Below are positions 13,453-24,889 of a DNA stretch of 64,000 bases, in pieces. The first letter of the stretch is position 1; the number at the start of each line of letters is the position of its first letter. The notes under the pieces are model-generated. The model was not told the origin of the DNA and searched no databases. It saw only the letters and a program-made list of their open reading frames with translations. The position numbers and the translations under genes were made by a program. The DNA is from Mustela lutreola (lineage: Eukaryota > Chordata > Mammalia > Carnivora > Mustelidae): the NCBI RefSeq assembly GCF_030435805.1, contig NC_081293.1, forward strand, positions 114,306,546-114,370,545, read 5' to 3'.

Positions 13453-13925
13453 ACCAAATTTTTTTAAGTTAAATCAAATTTACAATTGAACTTTTCAGCT
13501 ACCCACAGTTCCACTGGTCCATTGCCATGTTTGGGTGGTGGTGGCTATCTGGAATGGCACCACTCTAGATGTCACACACCAATCACCTGAGCTACACAGG
13601 AGTCTGTCGATCAGGTATGACACCAGTGGTCCTAATGACTAAAGGCACCTTGTACATGTTCATCATGGGCAAGTAGGATGATATTGCAATTACATCCAGG
13701 GCTCATATTAATGTTTTAGGAGTCCCTCTTGAAATAGATAATCTTAAGAGTATTCCTTAAACTTGCTTCTATTTTCTGGTCTTCTCCGGGACCACCTGTG
13801 GTCCTGTTTTCATTCTCTTTGCCCTTGCTTTGATCTGGATACCTCATCCAAAGATTTAGTCAACCCCGTCTTGGGAAAATCATCCCCTCAAAAGATGTAA
13901 CTACTGTAAATAAAAATGTTCCTTG

Positions 13926-14094
13926 TTGGGGCGCCTGGGTGGCTCAGTCGGTTAAGCTTCTGCCTTCAGCTCAGGTCATGATCCCAGGGTCCTGGGATCA
14001 AGCCCTGCATCGGGCTCCCTGCTCAGCAGATGAGTCTGCGCCCTTTCCCTCTGTGATCTCTCTAGCACTCTCACTCAAATAATATCTTTTTCCA
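13926..14094 (+). mobile_element. CAN-SINE, perfect TSD
   Basis: Flanked by AAAAATGTTCCTTG on both sides. Slightly shortened 3' half. Confidence 0.92.
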
Positions 14095-14451
14095 AAAAAA
14101 TGTTCCTTGGGTGACACACACTGTGGCTTCTAATGAAAGCAGCAACTATGAAAAGCAAGGATGGCTAGAGTCCATATGGTTTGGAGGTCTAGCATGAGTA
14201 CAGGGATCGCTTTGTGTGGCAGCTTCTCCACCTGTGCTGAAGACTCTGGGAAAGTGACCAGTATGTAAAAGAGATGCAAAGGGACCTGTAATGGGAGACG
14301 TTATTCAAGACCCTTATCTCCTAATGTATACCTCCTATTGCATCAGGAGCTTCGAGTGTTGCTTTAGAACAATGCCGTCCAAGAGAAATATAATATCCGT
14401 TCATATGTAATTCAAAATTTTGTAGTAGTTGTATTAAGACAGTAAAAAGAT

Positions 14452-14939
14452 CCATTGATAGATGAAGGGATAAAGATACAATGCTATAAAAAAGATGAGA
14501 TCTTACCATTTACAACAACATGGGTATTCAGAGGGTATAATGCTAAGGGAAATAAATCAGATGGAGAAAGACAAATACTGTATGATTTCACTTATGTGTG
14601 GTATCTAAAAAAAACAAAAACAAAAACTAAAAGCAGAAACAGACCCATACATTCAGAGAATAAACTGATAGTTGCCAGGGGGAGGGTAGTGAATAGACAA
14701 TGGGAGGAGGGGTGTGGGAGATAATAGGCTTCTGGTTTTATGGAAGGAGTAAGTCATGGGAATAAAAGGCACAGTCTAGGGAGTGTAGTCAATGATACTG
14801 TAAGAGCATTGTATGGTAACAGATGGGAGCTACACTAATGAGTGCAGCATAAGGTATAGACTTGTCAGAATACTATGTTGTATGCCGGAAACTAATGTAA
14901 CATTGTGTGTCATCTATACTTCCATTAAAAATGTAAAAA
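14452..14939 (+). mobile_element. old L1 3' fragment (ORF2 end and 3' UTR)
   Basis: Starts in ORF2-type sequence (CTATAAAAAAGATGAGATCT, then TATGATTTCACTTATGTG) and ends with the typical L1M 3' UTR phrase TATACTTCCATTAAAAATG. It is diverged and 5'-truncated. Confidence 0.85.
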
Positions 14940-15059
14940 GGGGCACCTGGCTGGCTTAGGTGGTAGGTGGTGGAGCCTGTGACTCTCAGTCTCGGGGTCT
15001 TGGGTTCATGCCCTATATTGGGTATGAAGATTACTTAAAAATAATAATACTTTAAAAAG
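14940..15059 (+). mobile_element. tRNA-only CAN-SINE
   Basis: GGGGCACCTGGCTGGCTTAG head and TTGGGTATGAAGATTACTTAA end, inserted at the A-rich end of the L1. Confidence 0.82.
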
Positions 15060-15150
15060 AGACAAGTGAGATTAACTTTGTGTATTTTACTTAAACCAAT
15101 ATATCCCAAATATCACTTCAACATGTAATTAATATTAAAATCTAAAAACA

Positions 15151-15360
15151 GCGGCGCCTGGGTGGCTCAGTGGTTTAAGCCTCTGCCTTTTGGCTCGGGT
15201 CATGTTCTCAGGGTCTTGGGATCAAGTCCTGCATCGGGTTCTCTGCTCGGCAGGGAGCCCGCTTCCCCCTCTCTCTCTTGCCTGCCTCTCTGCCTACTTG
15301 TGATCTCTCTCTCTGTCAAATGAATAAACAAAATCTTTTTAAAAAACTAAAAAAAAAAAC
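15151..15360 (+). mobile_element. CAN-SINE with TSD
   Basis: Flanked by TCTAAAAACA and CCTAAAAACA. Confidence 0.9.
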
Positions 15361-15373
15361 AAACCTAAAAACA

Positions 15374-15488
15374 AGGGCACTTTGCTGGCTCAGTCAGTGG
15401 AACATGTGACTCTTGATCTTGGGGTTGTGAGTTCTAGCCCCACATTTGGGTATAGAGATTACTTAAAAATCTAAAAAAAAAAAAAGAT
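15374..15488 (+). mobile_element. tRNA-only CAN-SINE
   Basis: GGGCACTTTGCTGGCTCAG head, B-box-like GTTGTGAGTTCTAGCCCC, end GGGTATAGAGATTACTTAA. Confidence 0.84.
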
Positions 15489-16215
15489 AATTAAAGCTAA
15501 ATGCATTCTCCTTTCTGTACTGAGTTTTTAATATCCAATGTGTATTTCATACTTACAACAGATCTCAACTAGGACCAGCCACATCTCCTGTGCTCAATAG
15601 CCACATGGGACCAATTACTACAATATTGGATAGCAAAGTTCTAGAAAGATCCTTCCTTTATTGCATGTCATCAGTATGATGGCAAATTTGTCTTAAGTGT
15701 TACAGTTTAATATGTAAAATTGGGAATATGGGAATAAAGTTAATTAAATATGATTTTGAAAAGCTTAATAGATTAAGTTTTATGGAGATTGGGGTAAGTA
15801 TTTTTGCTATGGGAGGACATAAATATCATTAATAGATTTTGAAATATTTTAGAATGCTTGAAGTTTTCCTTAAGCCATTCCAATCACACTCTGGAATTTT
15901 CTCTCTTTAAATATTGCAAAAGCTAAACCTCAGTGCAACCTCTATCTAGATTATAAATTCCAAATCTATGGAATATAAATTAAGGATTCAGGGCATGACA
16001 ATGAGGATTATGTGACTGGTTAGCATCAACCAGAAATTCAGGTTGTGTGGGTGTGGTAAGACAACTGTGGTGGGGCTGAGATTTTTGTCTTACTTGTTTT
16101 TCTTTTTATTAACAGCTTTGTTGCTGGGCCATCTTGGCCTCTTAGGGCAGGGTCTCTGTGCATTAATTAGGAGGAAGTCAGAATGTGAGTATTTTTAAAC
16201 AGTGAAAATCTTTTA
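15489..16215. other. unassigned AT-rich intergenic sequence
   Basis: No coding pattern. The first 200 bases mention-match old L1-like AT-rich DNA, but I could not assign a family. Confidence 0.4.
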
Positions 16216-16217
16216 AA

Positions 16218-16520
16218 ATTAGATATAGTCTATTTTTTTAATTGAAGTGCAGTTGACATACAGTATTAGTTTCAAGTGTAAAATACAGTGATTCAACATT
16301 TATATACATGACAAAGTGATCACCTTGATACACCTAGCTCCCATCTGTCACAATACAAAGTAGTTACATATTATTAACTATGTTTCCTATGCTGTACATT
16401 TTACCCCAGGTCTGTCTTATTTAATACCTGGAAGTTTGTACTTTTAATCCTCTTCCCTTATTCTGACCAAATCCCACAAGATACAGTTTACTTATTTTTA
16501 GATTCCACCCCCACCCAGGG
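16218..16520 (-). mobile_element. old L1 3' UTR fragment
   Basis: Contains AATTGAAGTGCAGTTGACAT, TTAGTTTCAAGTGTAAAATA and CTATGCTGTACATTTTACCC, the familiar reverse-strand L1M 3' UTR. Same family as 42,635-43,140. Confidence 0.8.
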
Positions 16521-16577
16521 GGAAAACATGACTGGGCCGGGGTAGGGGTAGGGTCAGGGGAGAAGCAGATCCCTAAA

Positions 16578-16786
16578 GTTGGGTTTTGTTTTTTTTTCTA
16601 ATTTTAAGTTTTTATTTATTTGACAGATCACAAGTGGGCAGAGAGGCAGGCAGAGAGAGGGGGGAAGGCAGGCTCCCTGCTGAGCAGAGAGCCCAATACA
16701 GGGCTCCATCGCAGGACCCTGAGATCATGAGATCATGACCTGAGCTGAAGGCAGAGGATTAACCCACTGAGCCACCCAGATGCCCC
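16578..16786 (-). mobile_element. CAN-SINE with TSD
   Basis: Flanked by CCTAAAGTT on both sides; reverse body ending GAGCCACCCAGATGCCCC. Confidence 0.9.
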
Positions 16787-16920
16787 TAAAGTTTACTTTA
16801 AATACAGCACAGCTTATTGGCATCTCTGGCTTTTTTGTAGGAAAACATGTGGCATTCATTCCACAAATGTTTATTGCATTCCTGATATATGGAATGAACT
16901 GTGTTAACATCTTTTTTTTA

Positions 16921-17272
16921 AAGTAACATATAATGTCTTATTTGCCCCAGGGGCAAATAAGGCAGGTCTGTGAATCATCAAACTTTCACGTGTCACAGCA
17001 CTCACCATAGCTCATACCCTCCCCAGTGTCCATCACCCAACCACCCCCCGCACCTCCACCCCAGCAACCCTCAGTTTGTTTCCTTAGATTAAGAGTCTCT
17101 TATGGTTTGTCTCCCTTCAGATCCCGTCTTGTTTCATTTTTTCCCTCCCTAACCCCTATGCCCCACCGCCCTGAATCTCAAATTCCTCATAACAGAGAGA
17201 TCTTAACGATAATTGTCTTTCTCTCATTGACTTATTTCACTCAACATAATACCGTCTAGTTCCATCTTTAAG
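16921..17272 (-). mobile_element. L1 3' end, carnivoran lineage
   Basis: Same 3' UTR as the young L1 at 62.2 kb: CTGTGAATCATCAAACTTTC and CAGCACTCACCATAGCTCAT, then TTCCCTCCCTAACCC. 5'-truncated within the end of ORF2 and more diverged. Confidence 0.85.
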
Positions 17273-17499
17273 TAGACCTTGCCTTGAGGGAGCTCCTGAG
17301 TTCAGTTTGTCCACTTCTCCCTTCCTGTGCATCTACTAACTGATGGCAAAGGAGAAAGAGTCCACAAGTGTGGTGGGAAAGGGACATACAGCAGAATAAA
17401 TACGTAACTGTGGAAAGTACATCAGAAAATGGAAGCTTTGTTAAGTGGATAGTCAAGATAACGGAGATAGTTGTTTTTCACAGAACTTTGAAGAACTTT

Positions 17500-17760
17500 G
17501 TAACACTTAAGACATTAAGGGTATATTTGTTCTTAGATGTGTAATGTCCTAATTTTAGGTTCAGCGAAGACAGATAATTGCAAAGACATAACTGATATTA
17601 TAATAGTCCTGTATGGTGACAGAGGTAGCTAACACCTGTGAGCACAGCATAGCATACAGAGAAGTCAAAATCACACTTGTGGACCTGAAACTAACGTTAC
17701 ATTGTCAACTCTACTCAAATTTAAAAATTAAATAAAAAGGCATGACTACACTGACCCACC
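17500..17760 (+). mobile_element. old L1 3' UTR fragment
   Basis: Phrases GTCCTGTATGGTGACAGAGG, GCACAGCATAGCATACAGA and ACTAACGTTACATTGTC resemble the 3' UTR of the L1 at 14.5 kb and 39.9 kb. Diverged. Confidence 0.7.
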
Positions 17761-17764
17761 AGAG

Positions 17765-17868
17765 ATGGCACCTGGCTGGTTCAGTCAGTGGAGCATGTCG
17801 GGGTCATGAGTTCAAGCCCCACATTGGATGCAGAGCTTCCTTTAAAAAAAAAAATGAAAAAATAATAA
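17765..17868 (+). mobile_element. tRNA-only CAN-SINE
   Basis: GGCACCTGGCTGGTTCAGTC head with a short internal deletion; A-rich tail. It follows L1 3'-UTR-like sequence (17,590-17,760, phrase CTGAAACTAACGTTACATTG). Confidence 0.8.
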
Positions 17869-17961
17869 AACCGAGACTATCCATTTACTGTCCACTAAAA
17901 TATTAAGGGCAAGACTAAATGTTAAAAAATCCACATGATTTTCTCTTATAGCTCATGTTAC

Positions 17962-18148
17962 TTTTTTTTTTTTTAAGATTTTATTTATTTGACAGAGATC
18001 ACAAGTAGGCAGAGGAAGGTAGAGAGAGAGGAGGAAGCAGGCTCCCTGCTGAGCAGAGAGCCTGATGCGGGACTCAAACCCAGGACGCTGGGATCATGAT
18101 TTGAGCTGAAGACAGAAGCTTTAACCCACTGAGCCATCCAGGTGCCCC
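17962..18148 (-). mobile_element. CAN-SINE with TSD
   Basis: Flanked by CTCATGTTAC and CTCATGGTAC. Confidence 0.9.
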
Positions 18149-18159
18149 TCATGGTACAT

Positions 18160-18253
18160 TTTTTAAAGATACTTTATTTATTTATTTATTTACTTAGAGT
18201 GTGAGTGAGCAGGAGGGGAGGAAGAACAGAGGGAGAGCCACCCAGGCGCCCCT
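18160..18253 (-). mobile_element. CAN-SINE, large internal deletion
   Basis: AAAGATACTTTATTTATTTA tail joined almost directly to GAGCCACCCAGGCGCCCC; most of the body is missing. Confidence 0.82.
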
Positions 18254-18734
18254 CATCTTACCTTCCAAATGAGTTTCTGATTCGTATTTGTAGTCAAAAT
18301 CACTAAAGCTAATGTTTAAGAATTCACAATGTATTTTATCTTTTCAAAGAAACAGCTTTTGATTTCATTGCTTTTTCTCAATTGTTTTCTCGTTTCCAAT
18401 TTCACTGATTGCTGCTCTATTTTTTTTTTTTCTTTGCTTGTTTTAGGCATAAATTGCTGTTCTTGAGTTGCCTAAGAGGGAAGCTTAGGTCATTGACTTT
18501 AGGTCTTCTTTTCTAGAACATGCATTTAATGTTGTAAATGCCCTGCTAAGCACTGATTTTACTGCATTCCCAAATTTTGTTAAGTTGTATTTTCATTTAG
18601 TTCAAAAGATGTTCTAAGTTTTTCTTGCAGGCTCTTTTTTGACTAGTATGTCATTTATAGAGTCTTGTTAATTTCCAGATATTTAGGGTTTACAAGTTTT
18701 CTATAATTGGCTTCTTGTTTAAATTTGTGTGCTC

Positions 18735-18945
18735 TGGGGCACCTGGGTGGCTCAGTTCGTTAAGCATCTGCCTTTGGCTCAGGTCATGATCCGGAGTTCC
18801 TCGGGCTGAGCCCCTGCATCAGGCTTCTTGCTCAGCAGGGGGTCTGCTTCTCCCTCTCTCTCACCCCTGCTCATGCTTGCCCGCTTGCTCACTCTCTTGT
18901 GTTCTCTTTCTCAAATAAATAAAATCTTTCAAAAATAAATAAATA
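18735..18945 (+). mobile_element. CAN-SINE inside L1
   Basis: Head GGGGCACCTGGGTGGCTCAG; flanked by TGTGCTC on both sides; splits the L1 ORF2 fragment. Confidence 0.88.
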
Positions 18946-19323
18946 ATTTCATGTGCTCATGAATGTTGCTTTGTATATATATCTTTTTAAAAATTCCTTC
19001 ATGTATGGTTTATGGCCCAGAATACGGTTTATCTTGGTGAGTATTCACATGAGCTTGAGAAGAATGTGTATTCTGCTGTTGTTAGATGAAATGTTCTATA
19101 GATGTTGAGCAGACCAAGTTGACTGATAGTGCTGTTCAGGTCAACTAGATCCTTACTGATTTTCTGCCTTCTGGATCTATTCATTACCGAAAGAGGAGTG
19201 TTCGAGTCTCTTGAAGCAATAGTGAGTTTATCTGTCTCTCCTTGAATTTCTGTCAGTTTTTGCCTCACATATTTTGACAAGTGCATAGGTGTTTAAGGCT
19301 GTTAAGTCTACTTAACAGTAGTT

Positions 19324-19365
19324 AACTACTTAACTAAAGTACTTAACTACTTAACTAAAGAACTT
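19324..19365 (+). repeat. 21-bp tandem duplication
   Basis: Two copies of AACTACTTAACTAAAG plus ACTT-type ends, within the L1 remnant. An expansion of AT-rich DNA. Confidence 0.75.
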
Positions 19366-19574
19366 CTTTACTAAATTAATTTAACTAAATTAACTTCTTT
19401 ATCTTTACATAATGCTCCTCTTTATCTCTGATCATTTTCCTTCTTCTGAAATCTGACATTAATACAGCTACTCCAGGTTACTTTTTATTAGTGTTTGCAG
19501 GGTATCACATTACTTTTAACTTAAATCTTTATATTTATAGTGGACTTCTTTTAGACAACATACAATTGGGCCTT

Positions 19575-19783
19575 GTGGGGGGTTTTTGTTTTTTTTTTTA
19601 AGATTTTATTTATTTATTTGACAAAGAGAGATCACAAGTAGGCAGAGAGGCAGGCGGAGAGAGAAGAGGAGGCAGGCTCCTCGCTGAGCAGAGAGCCCTA
19701 TGTGGGGCTCGATCCCAGGACTCTGGGATCATTACCTGAGCCGAAGGCAGAGGCTTTAACCCACTGAGCCACCCAGGCACCCC
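19575..19783 (-). mobile_element. CAN-SINE inside L1
   Basis: Flanked by TGGGCCTTG and TGGGTCTTG; splits the L1 ORF2 fragment. Confidence 0.9.
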
Positions 19784-19815
19784 TGGGTCTTGTTTTTTTG
19801 ATCCACTCTGATAGT

Positions 19816-20830
19816 AGCTGTTAAGGTCTACTTACCCTGCTGAAGAGGGTTTTTTCTTGCCTTGAAACTTAGTATGCCTTACAAATTTTTGTTGAAAGCC
19901 TGACATCATGTATTGGGTAATAGGAGATAAGTAGGTGTCCAGTGTGTGGTTTGGTGTCAATCTGGCTAGGAGTTGGACTGTTTCTCATGTTTGTTGTAGC
20001 TGTAGGTGTCGGAGGCTTTCATGCCCTCTCACGTCCTTGTTTTATCTTCCCTGGAAACTCCTTCTTGAATGGAATCTGTACCTTTGCTGCTCTTTCAGCT
20101 ATAGTCCACTGTTATTTTGTAGCCCTGTTGGCACGGTGAGGGGTATAATCTTATTCTAAATCCTATACTAAACCTCAGTCTTTTAAGGGGTCTGTGTCCC
20201 TGAGTGTGACTTTCACAAGTGTCTCTCAGCATTTTTCCCTTTAGGTGTGACAGGAAAGCTAGAGGGGGCTGAATTTGGGTAATTTCCTTCTCCCAGAGTC
20301 AGATAAAGCTCTGTTAAGGTCTACTTCCCCTGCTGAAGAGGGCTTTGTCATGGAGAACACTCTGTGCCTATATCAAAATGGTTACTTTTCCCTTCCCCCT
20401 GCCAAAACACAAGTGTTTCTTCTTGGCTCTTCATGAGAACTTAGTGGGGTTTCTAGAAGTAAAATCTACTAGAATGTGGGGCCTCTGTAAGGCCACAGCC
20501 AGTAGGAGTTTCCTGCCCCTAGCTAGTCCACACCCAGCCCCTGGCAATTCTTCGGTTACTGTTTTACACATCTACCAGTTTATGGCTCCAGGAGCTTCTG
20601 TCCCAGGTAAACTGAACTCATCTGTGATTTTCTGTGTTTTTCTGTCTCCAGATTCTGTGGTGACTGCTTGCCCTGCCGCCTGAATTCTCTGAAGGCTCCA
20701 AGAAAACTCCTTCAAGTCACTGATTTTCAGTTTGTTTAGGTTTTTCCTTATAAGGACGTGGGTGACAACTTCCAAACTCTTTATATATCAGAACTGAAGC
20801 TGGAAGTCCCCCAGTATGTATTTTTTCACA
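19816..20830 (-). repeat. old interspersed repeat, probably L1-associated
   Basis: Phrases such as TTTTTGTTGAAAGCCTGACAT and ending TATCAGAACTGAAGCTGGAA look like old L1-associated repeat DNA rather than unique sequence. A 36-base block (CTGTTAAGGTCTACTTACCC and the following TGCTGAAGAGGG) occurs twice, at about 19,817 and 20,311. Family assignment is tentative. Confidence 0.45.
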
Positions 20831-20865
20831 TTAAACATGTACATAATTATATATAGTCTTTCTTG

Positions 20866-21017
20866 GGGGCACCCGAGTGGCTCAATCAGTTGAGCATCTC
20901 TCTGTGATCTCTCTCTCTGACTTTTGATGTTGTCTTAGGTCATGATCTCAGGGTCGAGATCAAGCCCTGCATTCGCTGTGTGCTGGGCATGGAGGCTGTT
21001 TCAGATTCTCTCAGGGC
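20866..21017 (+). mobile_element. CAN-SINE, old
   Basis: GGGGGCACCCGAGTGGCTCA head with a duplicated CTCTCTGTGATCTCTCTCTC insert near the front. Immediately followed by another sense SINE. Confidence 0.78.
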
Positions 21018-21168
21018 TCCAAGGTGGCTCGGGCCTTTGAGCCTACAAATTTTGATTTCGGCTCAGGTCATGGGATTGAGCTCCAAGCTGGGCTCTGCGC
21101 TCAACATGGAGTCTGCTTATCCCTCTCCTCTCTCTCTCAAGTAAATAAAAATCTAAAAAAAAAAAAAT
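21018..21168 (+). mobile_element. CAN-SINE, old
   Basis: Diverged head (GGGCTCCAAGGTGGCTCGGG), body ending CTCAAGTAAATAAAAATCT and A tail. Confidence 0.78.
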
Positions 21169-21459
21169 TCTCTTCTTGATAGGCCTAGTACAATCTTGGG
21201 AACAGGGTTGCTGTATGCTGAAGGTTGGACAGTAGCTCTTAGCCTTGCCTATTTTAGGTAGTTATGCTGTGCATTTTTTTTTATTGGTGTACCATGTTTG
21301 ATTTGTCCCTGATATCTTTGGAGTTTTTCTGAGAAATGGAGCAGTAATACAGCATCAACTTATTAAAATACGTTTTAAGCCTTTAAAAAAAAAAATTCTC
21401 CCTCCCTCTGCTTCTCCCACTTGCTCCCACTCTCTCTCTCTCTAATTTATTAATTTATT

Positions 21460-21654
21460 TTTTAAAAAGATTTTATCTATTTATTTAACAGACAGAGATC
21501 ACAAGTAGGCAGAGAGGCAGGCAGAGAGAGAGAAAGGAGGAAGCAGACTCCCTGCAGAGCAGAGAGCCCGATGTGGGGCTTGATCCCAGGACGCTGGGAT
21601 CATGACCTGAGCCGAAGGCAGAGGCTTTAACCCACTGAGCCACCCAGGATCCCC
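21460..21654 (-). mobile_element. CAN-SINE with TSD
   Basis: Flanked by TAATTTATTAATTTA on both sides. It sits just after a CT-rich remnant of another SINE (21,390-21,440). Confidence 0.9.
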
Positions 21655-21685
21655 TTTAATTTATTAATTTAAAAATAAATAGTCC

Positions 21686-21870
21686 CGGGGCACCTGGGTG
21701 GGCTCAGTGGGTTCAGCCTCTGCCTTCGGCTCGGGTTCCCGGTATCAAGCCCTCATCGGGCTCTCTGCTCAGTGGGGAGCTTGCTTCTCCCTCCTCTCTG
21801 CCTACTTGTGATCTCTCTTTCTGTCAAATAAACAAATAAAATATTTTTTAAAAAATAAAAAATAAAAATA
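21686..21870 (+). mobile_element. CAN-SINE with TSD
   Basis: Flanked by AAATAAATAGT on both sides. Confidence 0.9.
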
Positions 21871-22177
21871 AATAGTGCCCCCACTTGGAATAAATGTCAT
21901 TCTAGTGCTTCTCAATCACCATTGTATTAATCCTAAACCTCCTAACATGACTGTTATTAACAGTCTACTGTTATTTTAAATTTCTTCTCTATGTTCATAT
22001 GTGTGTATATATCCATATCTATATGTGCCTGTACACAAAGATGGACATACACACATACATATATATATATACACACACATTTTTAATCAAGGTGTATATA
22101 CTATGCTGCAACATTTTTTCCATGTAATACTCTATGCTTTTTTCTTTAAAAGCTAAATTTATTTCAAATGAGGCTTA

Positions 22178-22382
22178 TGGACACCTGGGTGGCTCCGTCG
22201 TTAAGCATCTGCCATTGGCTCAGGTCATGATCCCATGGTCCTAGGATCGAGTTCTGAGTTGGGCTCCCTGCTCAGTGGGAAACCTGCTTCTCCCTCTCCC
22301 TCTCCCACTCCCACTTGTGTTCCCTCTCTTGCTGTCTCTCTATCAAAAACAATGAATAAAATCTTAAAAAAAAAAAAAAAAG
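22178..22382 (+). mobile_element. CAN-SINE with TSD
   Basis: Flanked by AAATGAGGCTTAT and AAATGAGGTTTAT. Confidence 0.92.
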
Positions 22383-22484
22383 AAACTTTAAATGAGGTTT
22401 ATATTCAATTGACAGAACTGTGTTTTTCCTGAAATTTCATCTATTATTCATAATCAGTCATTTTATCCAATAAAAATATATTAA

Positions 22485-22600
22485 GGGGCATCTGTAGCCC
22501 AGTCAGAGGAGCATGCAAATCTTGATCTCAGGGTTGTGAGTTTGAGCCCCATGTGGGTGTAGAGAGAGATTACTTAAATAGTGAAACTTGTAAAAAAATA
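22485..22600 (+). mobile_element. tRNA-only CAN-SINE
   Basis: GGGGCATCTGTAGCCCAGTC head, GTTGTGAGTTTGAGCCCC B-box region; flanked by AAAATATATTAAG-like repeats. Confidence 0.82.
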
Positions 22601-22648
22601 TATATATATTAAGTAGGTGGCTATGGAATTCTATTAAAAACATAGGCA

Positions 22649-22872
22649 GGGGGTGCCTGAGTGGCTCAGTAGGTTAAGCCGCTGCCTTCAGCTCAGGTCA
22701 TGATCCCAGGGTCCTGGGATCGAGTCCCGCATCGGGTTCTCTGTTCAGCGGGGAGCCTGCTTCCTCCTCTCTCTCTGCCTGCCTCTCTGCCTGCTTGTGA
22801 TTTCTCTCTCTGTCAAATAAATAAATAGAATCTTTAAAAATAAATAAATAAATAAATAAAAATTAAAAAAAA
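22649..22872 (+). mobile_element. CAN-SINE, young, perfect TSD
   Basis: Flanked by AAAAACATAGGCA on both sides; long AAATA-repeat tail. Confidence 0.93.
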
Positions 22873-22919
22873 AAACATAGGCAAAAACGCTAACTCATAA
22901 CCCACTAATTTTTCTGCAG

Positions 22920-24150
22920 GGACTCAATAAAATTATATTATTTTTTCCCCTAAGTTCCAAATAAAATACCAACATATAATAAATTTAAAAAAAAAAAACC
23001 TCTGCTCATTTTTTTCCACTTTCCATCATGTGATAGTTCAACAGATATTCTAAAATACAATTTTTTTAGTACCTATACTTTCGGATATGTTTCTGGTTTA
23101 ACATGGCAGACTGAAAACACACATCTGACTTTCGTTTAACTTTGAAATTATAGGAGAGTGAGCAGGTTGGAAGACACAGGAAGAGAAAAAGAAGAGGAAC
23201 CTGGACTTAGCCCAACGTGCTGTATGTAATGAGAGAATCCTGGCACTCAGCAAGCTTGAAGCCGAGAAAAGAAAGAGCAGGGCTGGGCTGGGAAGCCATA
23301 TTTAGAGTAAGTCATGAAAGAAGCATGCTTGGAATTACAAGGACAGTTGGTTACTTCCCCTCTCTTTTCCACCATTTATTTGTTCAACAAATATTTGTTG
23401 GGCACTTTGTAAAGGACTAGGCTCTGTTCCAAGTGCTGTTGCCGTTGAAGCCCATGAACAGCTCTCTAAAGAAAGTGGGCAGGTGGCCTGAGGAGGGCGA
23501 AGGAGAACAGTGTCTGAGTGGACTTCAGACTCCACCGTGATGTGCAGTGGGGAGGAGGGAAAGGCAGCACGTAGGAGGAAACATACTTGACCTGTTCCAT
23601 CTGAAGTACAACCCTTTTCAATTTGGCAATTGTGGGGTTCCCCAGTCTGCCTGGCTCTTCACCCACACATCTTGTCTGTGAGGCACGCTGGAAGGCAGAC
23701 TCTACCACTTCCTCAGAAGCAGCTCACTCTCCCCATAGGGAGAGGCCAACAGGAGCCAGAGAACATCACTGCTGAAACCTGCCTACCACAGCCGAGGCCA
23801 ACCCTTGGAGGCGTTTGCACCGACATCTGAATGAACGTCTGAGCAAGCGAGATAGGAAGAAACATGGCAGCAGCATGGACAGGAAGGACCAAGATGAACC
23901 AACTGAATCACGGACTCCAGAGGAGACATAAATAACTCTAGAAAGAAGAGATTTCAAATGGTCCTAACTAGTATCCTCAGACGTTGGTGCTTCCGTCCAA
24001 CAGTCTGCAAGGAAAGGGAGTGATTGCCTGAAAACCGTCATGGATGATAAAGTGGGCTGGCGCAAGGACCCGTAATCGGGAGGACAGAGTAGAGGAAGCC
24101 TCTCAGAACAGAAATCAGACCGCAGATGGAGGCGACGTCACTGTAAAGAA
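22920..24150. other. unassigned intergenic sequence
   Basis: No recognised gene. 23,380-23,450 contains an L2/MIR-like phrase (TTGTTCAACAAATATTTGTT). Short open frames have no family resemblance. Confidence 0.4.
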
Positions 24151-24560
24151 GAACAAAGACACGCGTGTGGAGAAATAAATCATAGAAAATCTCCTCTCAC
24201 CGAAGAAAAATGCCACTCACTGTCAAGCAGGACTAATTGGAAAGGCCCACACATTCTGATGAGATTTCAGAACCAAAAATCTTCCGAAGACAGGGGGGGG
24301 GGGGTGTTGTGAAAAGCCTTGACACTTGCAGAGTATCCAAATCAGACCAACTTCAGATTTCTCATCACCAAATGCTACAGGGTATGGGAGCAATGTCTTC
24401 AGAGATGGAGGAGACAAGTGTTAGAACCTAAAATTCTATACTTAGCTATGGCATCAATCAAATGTAAAGGCCAAATGAAGATGCCTTCAAACATAAAGAG
24501 AATCCCTGCATGGGAAATTTTTAAAAGAGATTCTCCAACAAAATTTTTTAAAAATCCAGA
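24150..24560 (+). repeat. possible old L1/HAL1-type remnant
   Basis: CTAAAATTCTATACTTAGC and AGATGCCTTCAAACATAAAG resemble old LINE sequence. A G run of about 13 lies at 24,292-24,304. Assignment is weak. Confidence 0.3.
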
Positions 24561-24561
24561 A

Positions 24562-24672
24562 GGAGCATCTGGCTGGCTCAGTCAGTAGGGCATGTGACTC
24601 TAGATCTCATGGTTGTGAGTTCAAGACCCAGGCTGGGTGTAGACATTGCTAAAATAAATAAATAAATAAATA
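24562..24672 (+). mobile_element. tRNA-only CAN-SINE
   Basis: GGAGCATCTGGCTGGCTCAG head and AAATAAATAAATAAATAA tail. Confidence 0.83.
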
Positions 24673-24889
24673 ATCCAACAATGAAACATGATGTGGAAGT
24701 AGCAGTTAGAAACTAAAGTGCAACATAATTCGTGTAAGAAATAAAAGAGGAAATATGTGGAAGATTCTTCGAGTGCCAGAATGTTAACAGCATAGGGTTA
24801 CATTTTCCTTTTTTACATTAGTTCCAATATACTAGTTGATTCTGTAATGATATTTACACATTCACATCTTTTATGACACCTTATTTGGT

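Larger units (their letters stand above)
18340..19815 (-). mobile_element. old L1 ORF2 fragment (endonuclease to RT region)
   Basis: Reverse-strand ORF2 sequence. The translation at 19,029-19,286 reads DLNSTISQLGLLNIYRTFHL followed by TTAEYTFFSSS, the end of the L1 endonuclease domain. Two CAN-SINEs interrupt it (18,735 and 19,575). The L1 match resumes for about 30 bases after the second SINE and is then lost. Confidence 0.88.

Noticed and set aside
24292-24304. Poly(G) run as a regulatory or structural element
   Set aside because: A single homopolymer in unremarkable DNA; it lacks the several G runs needed for an intramolecular quadruplex.
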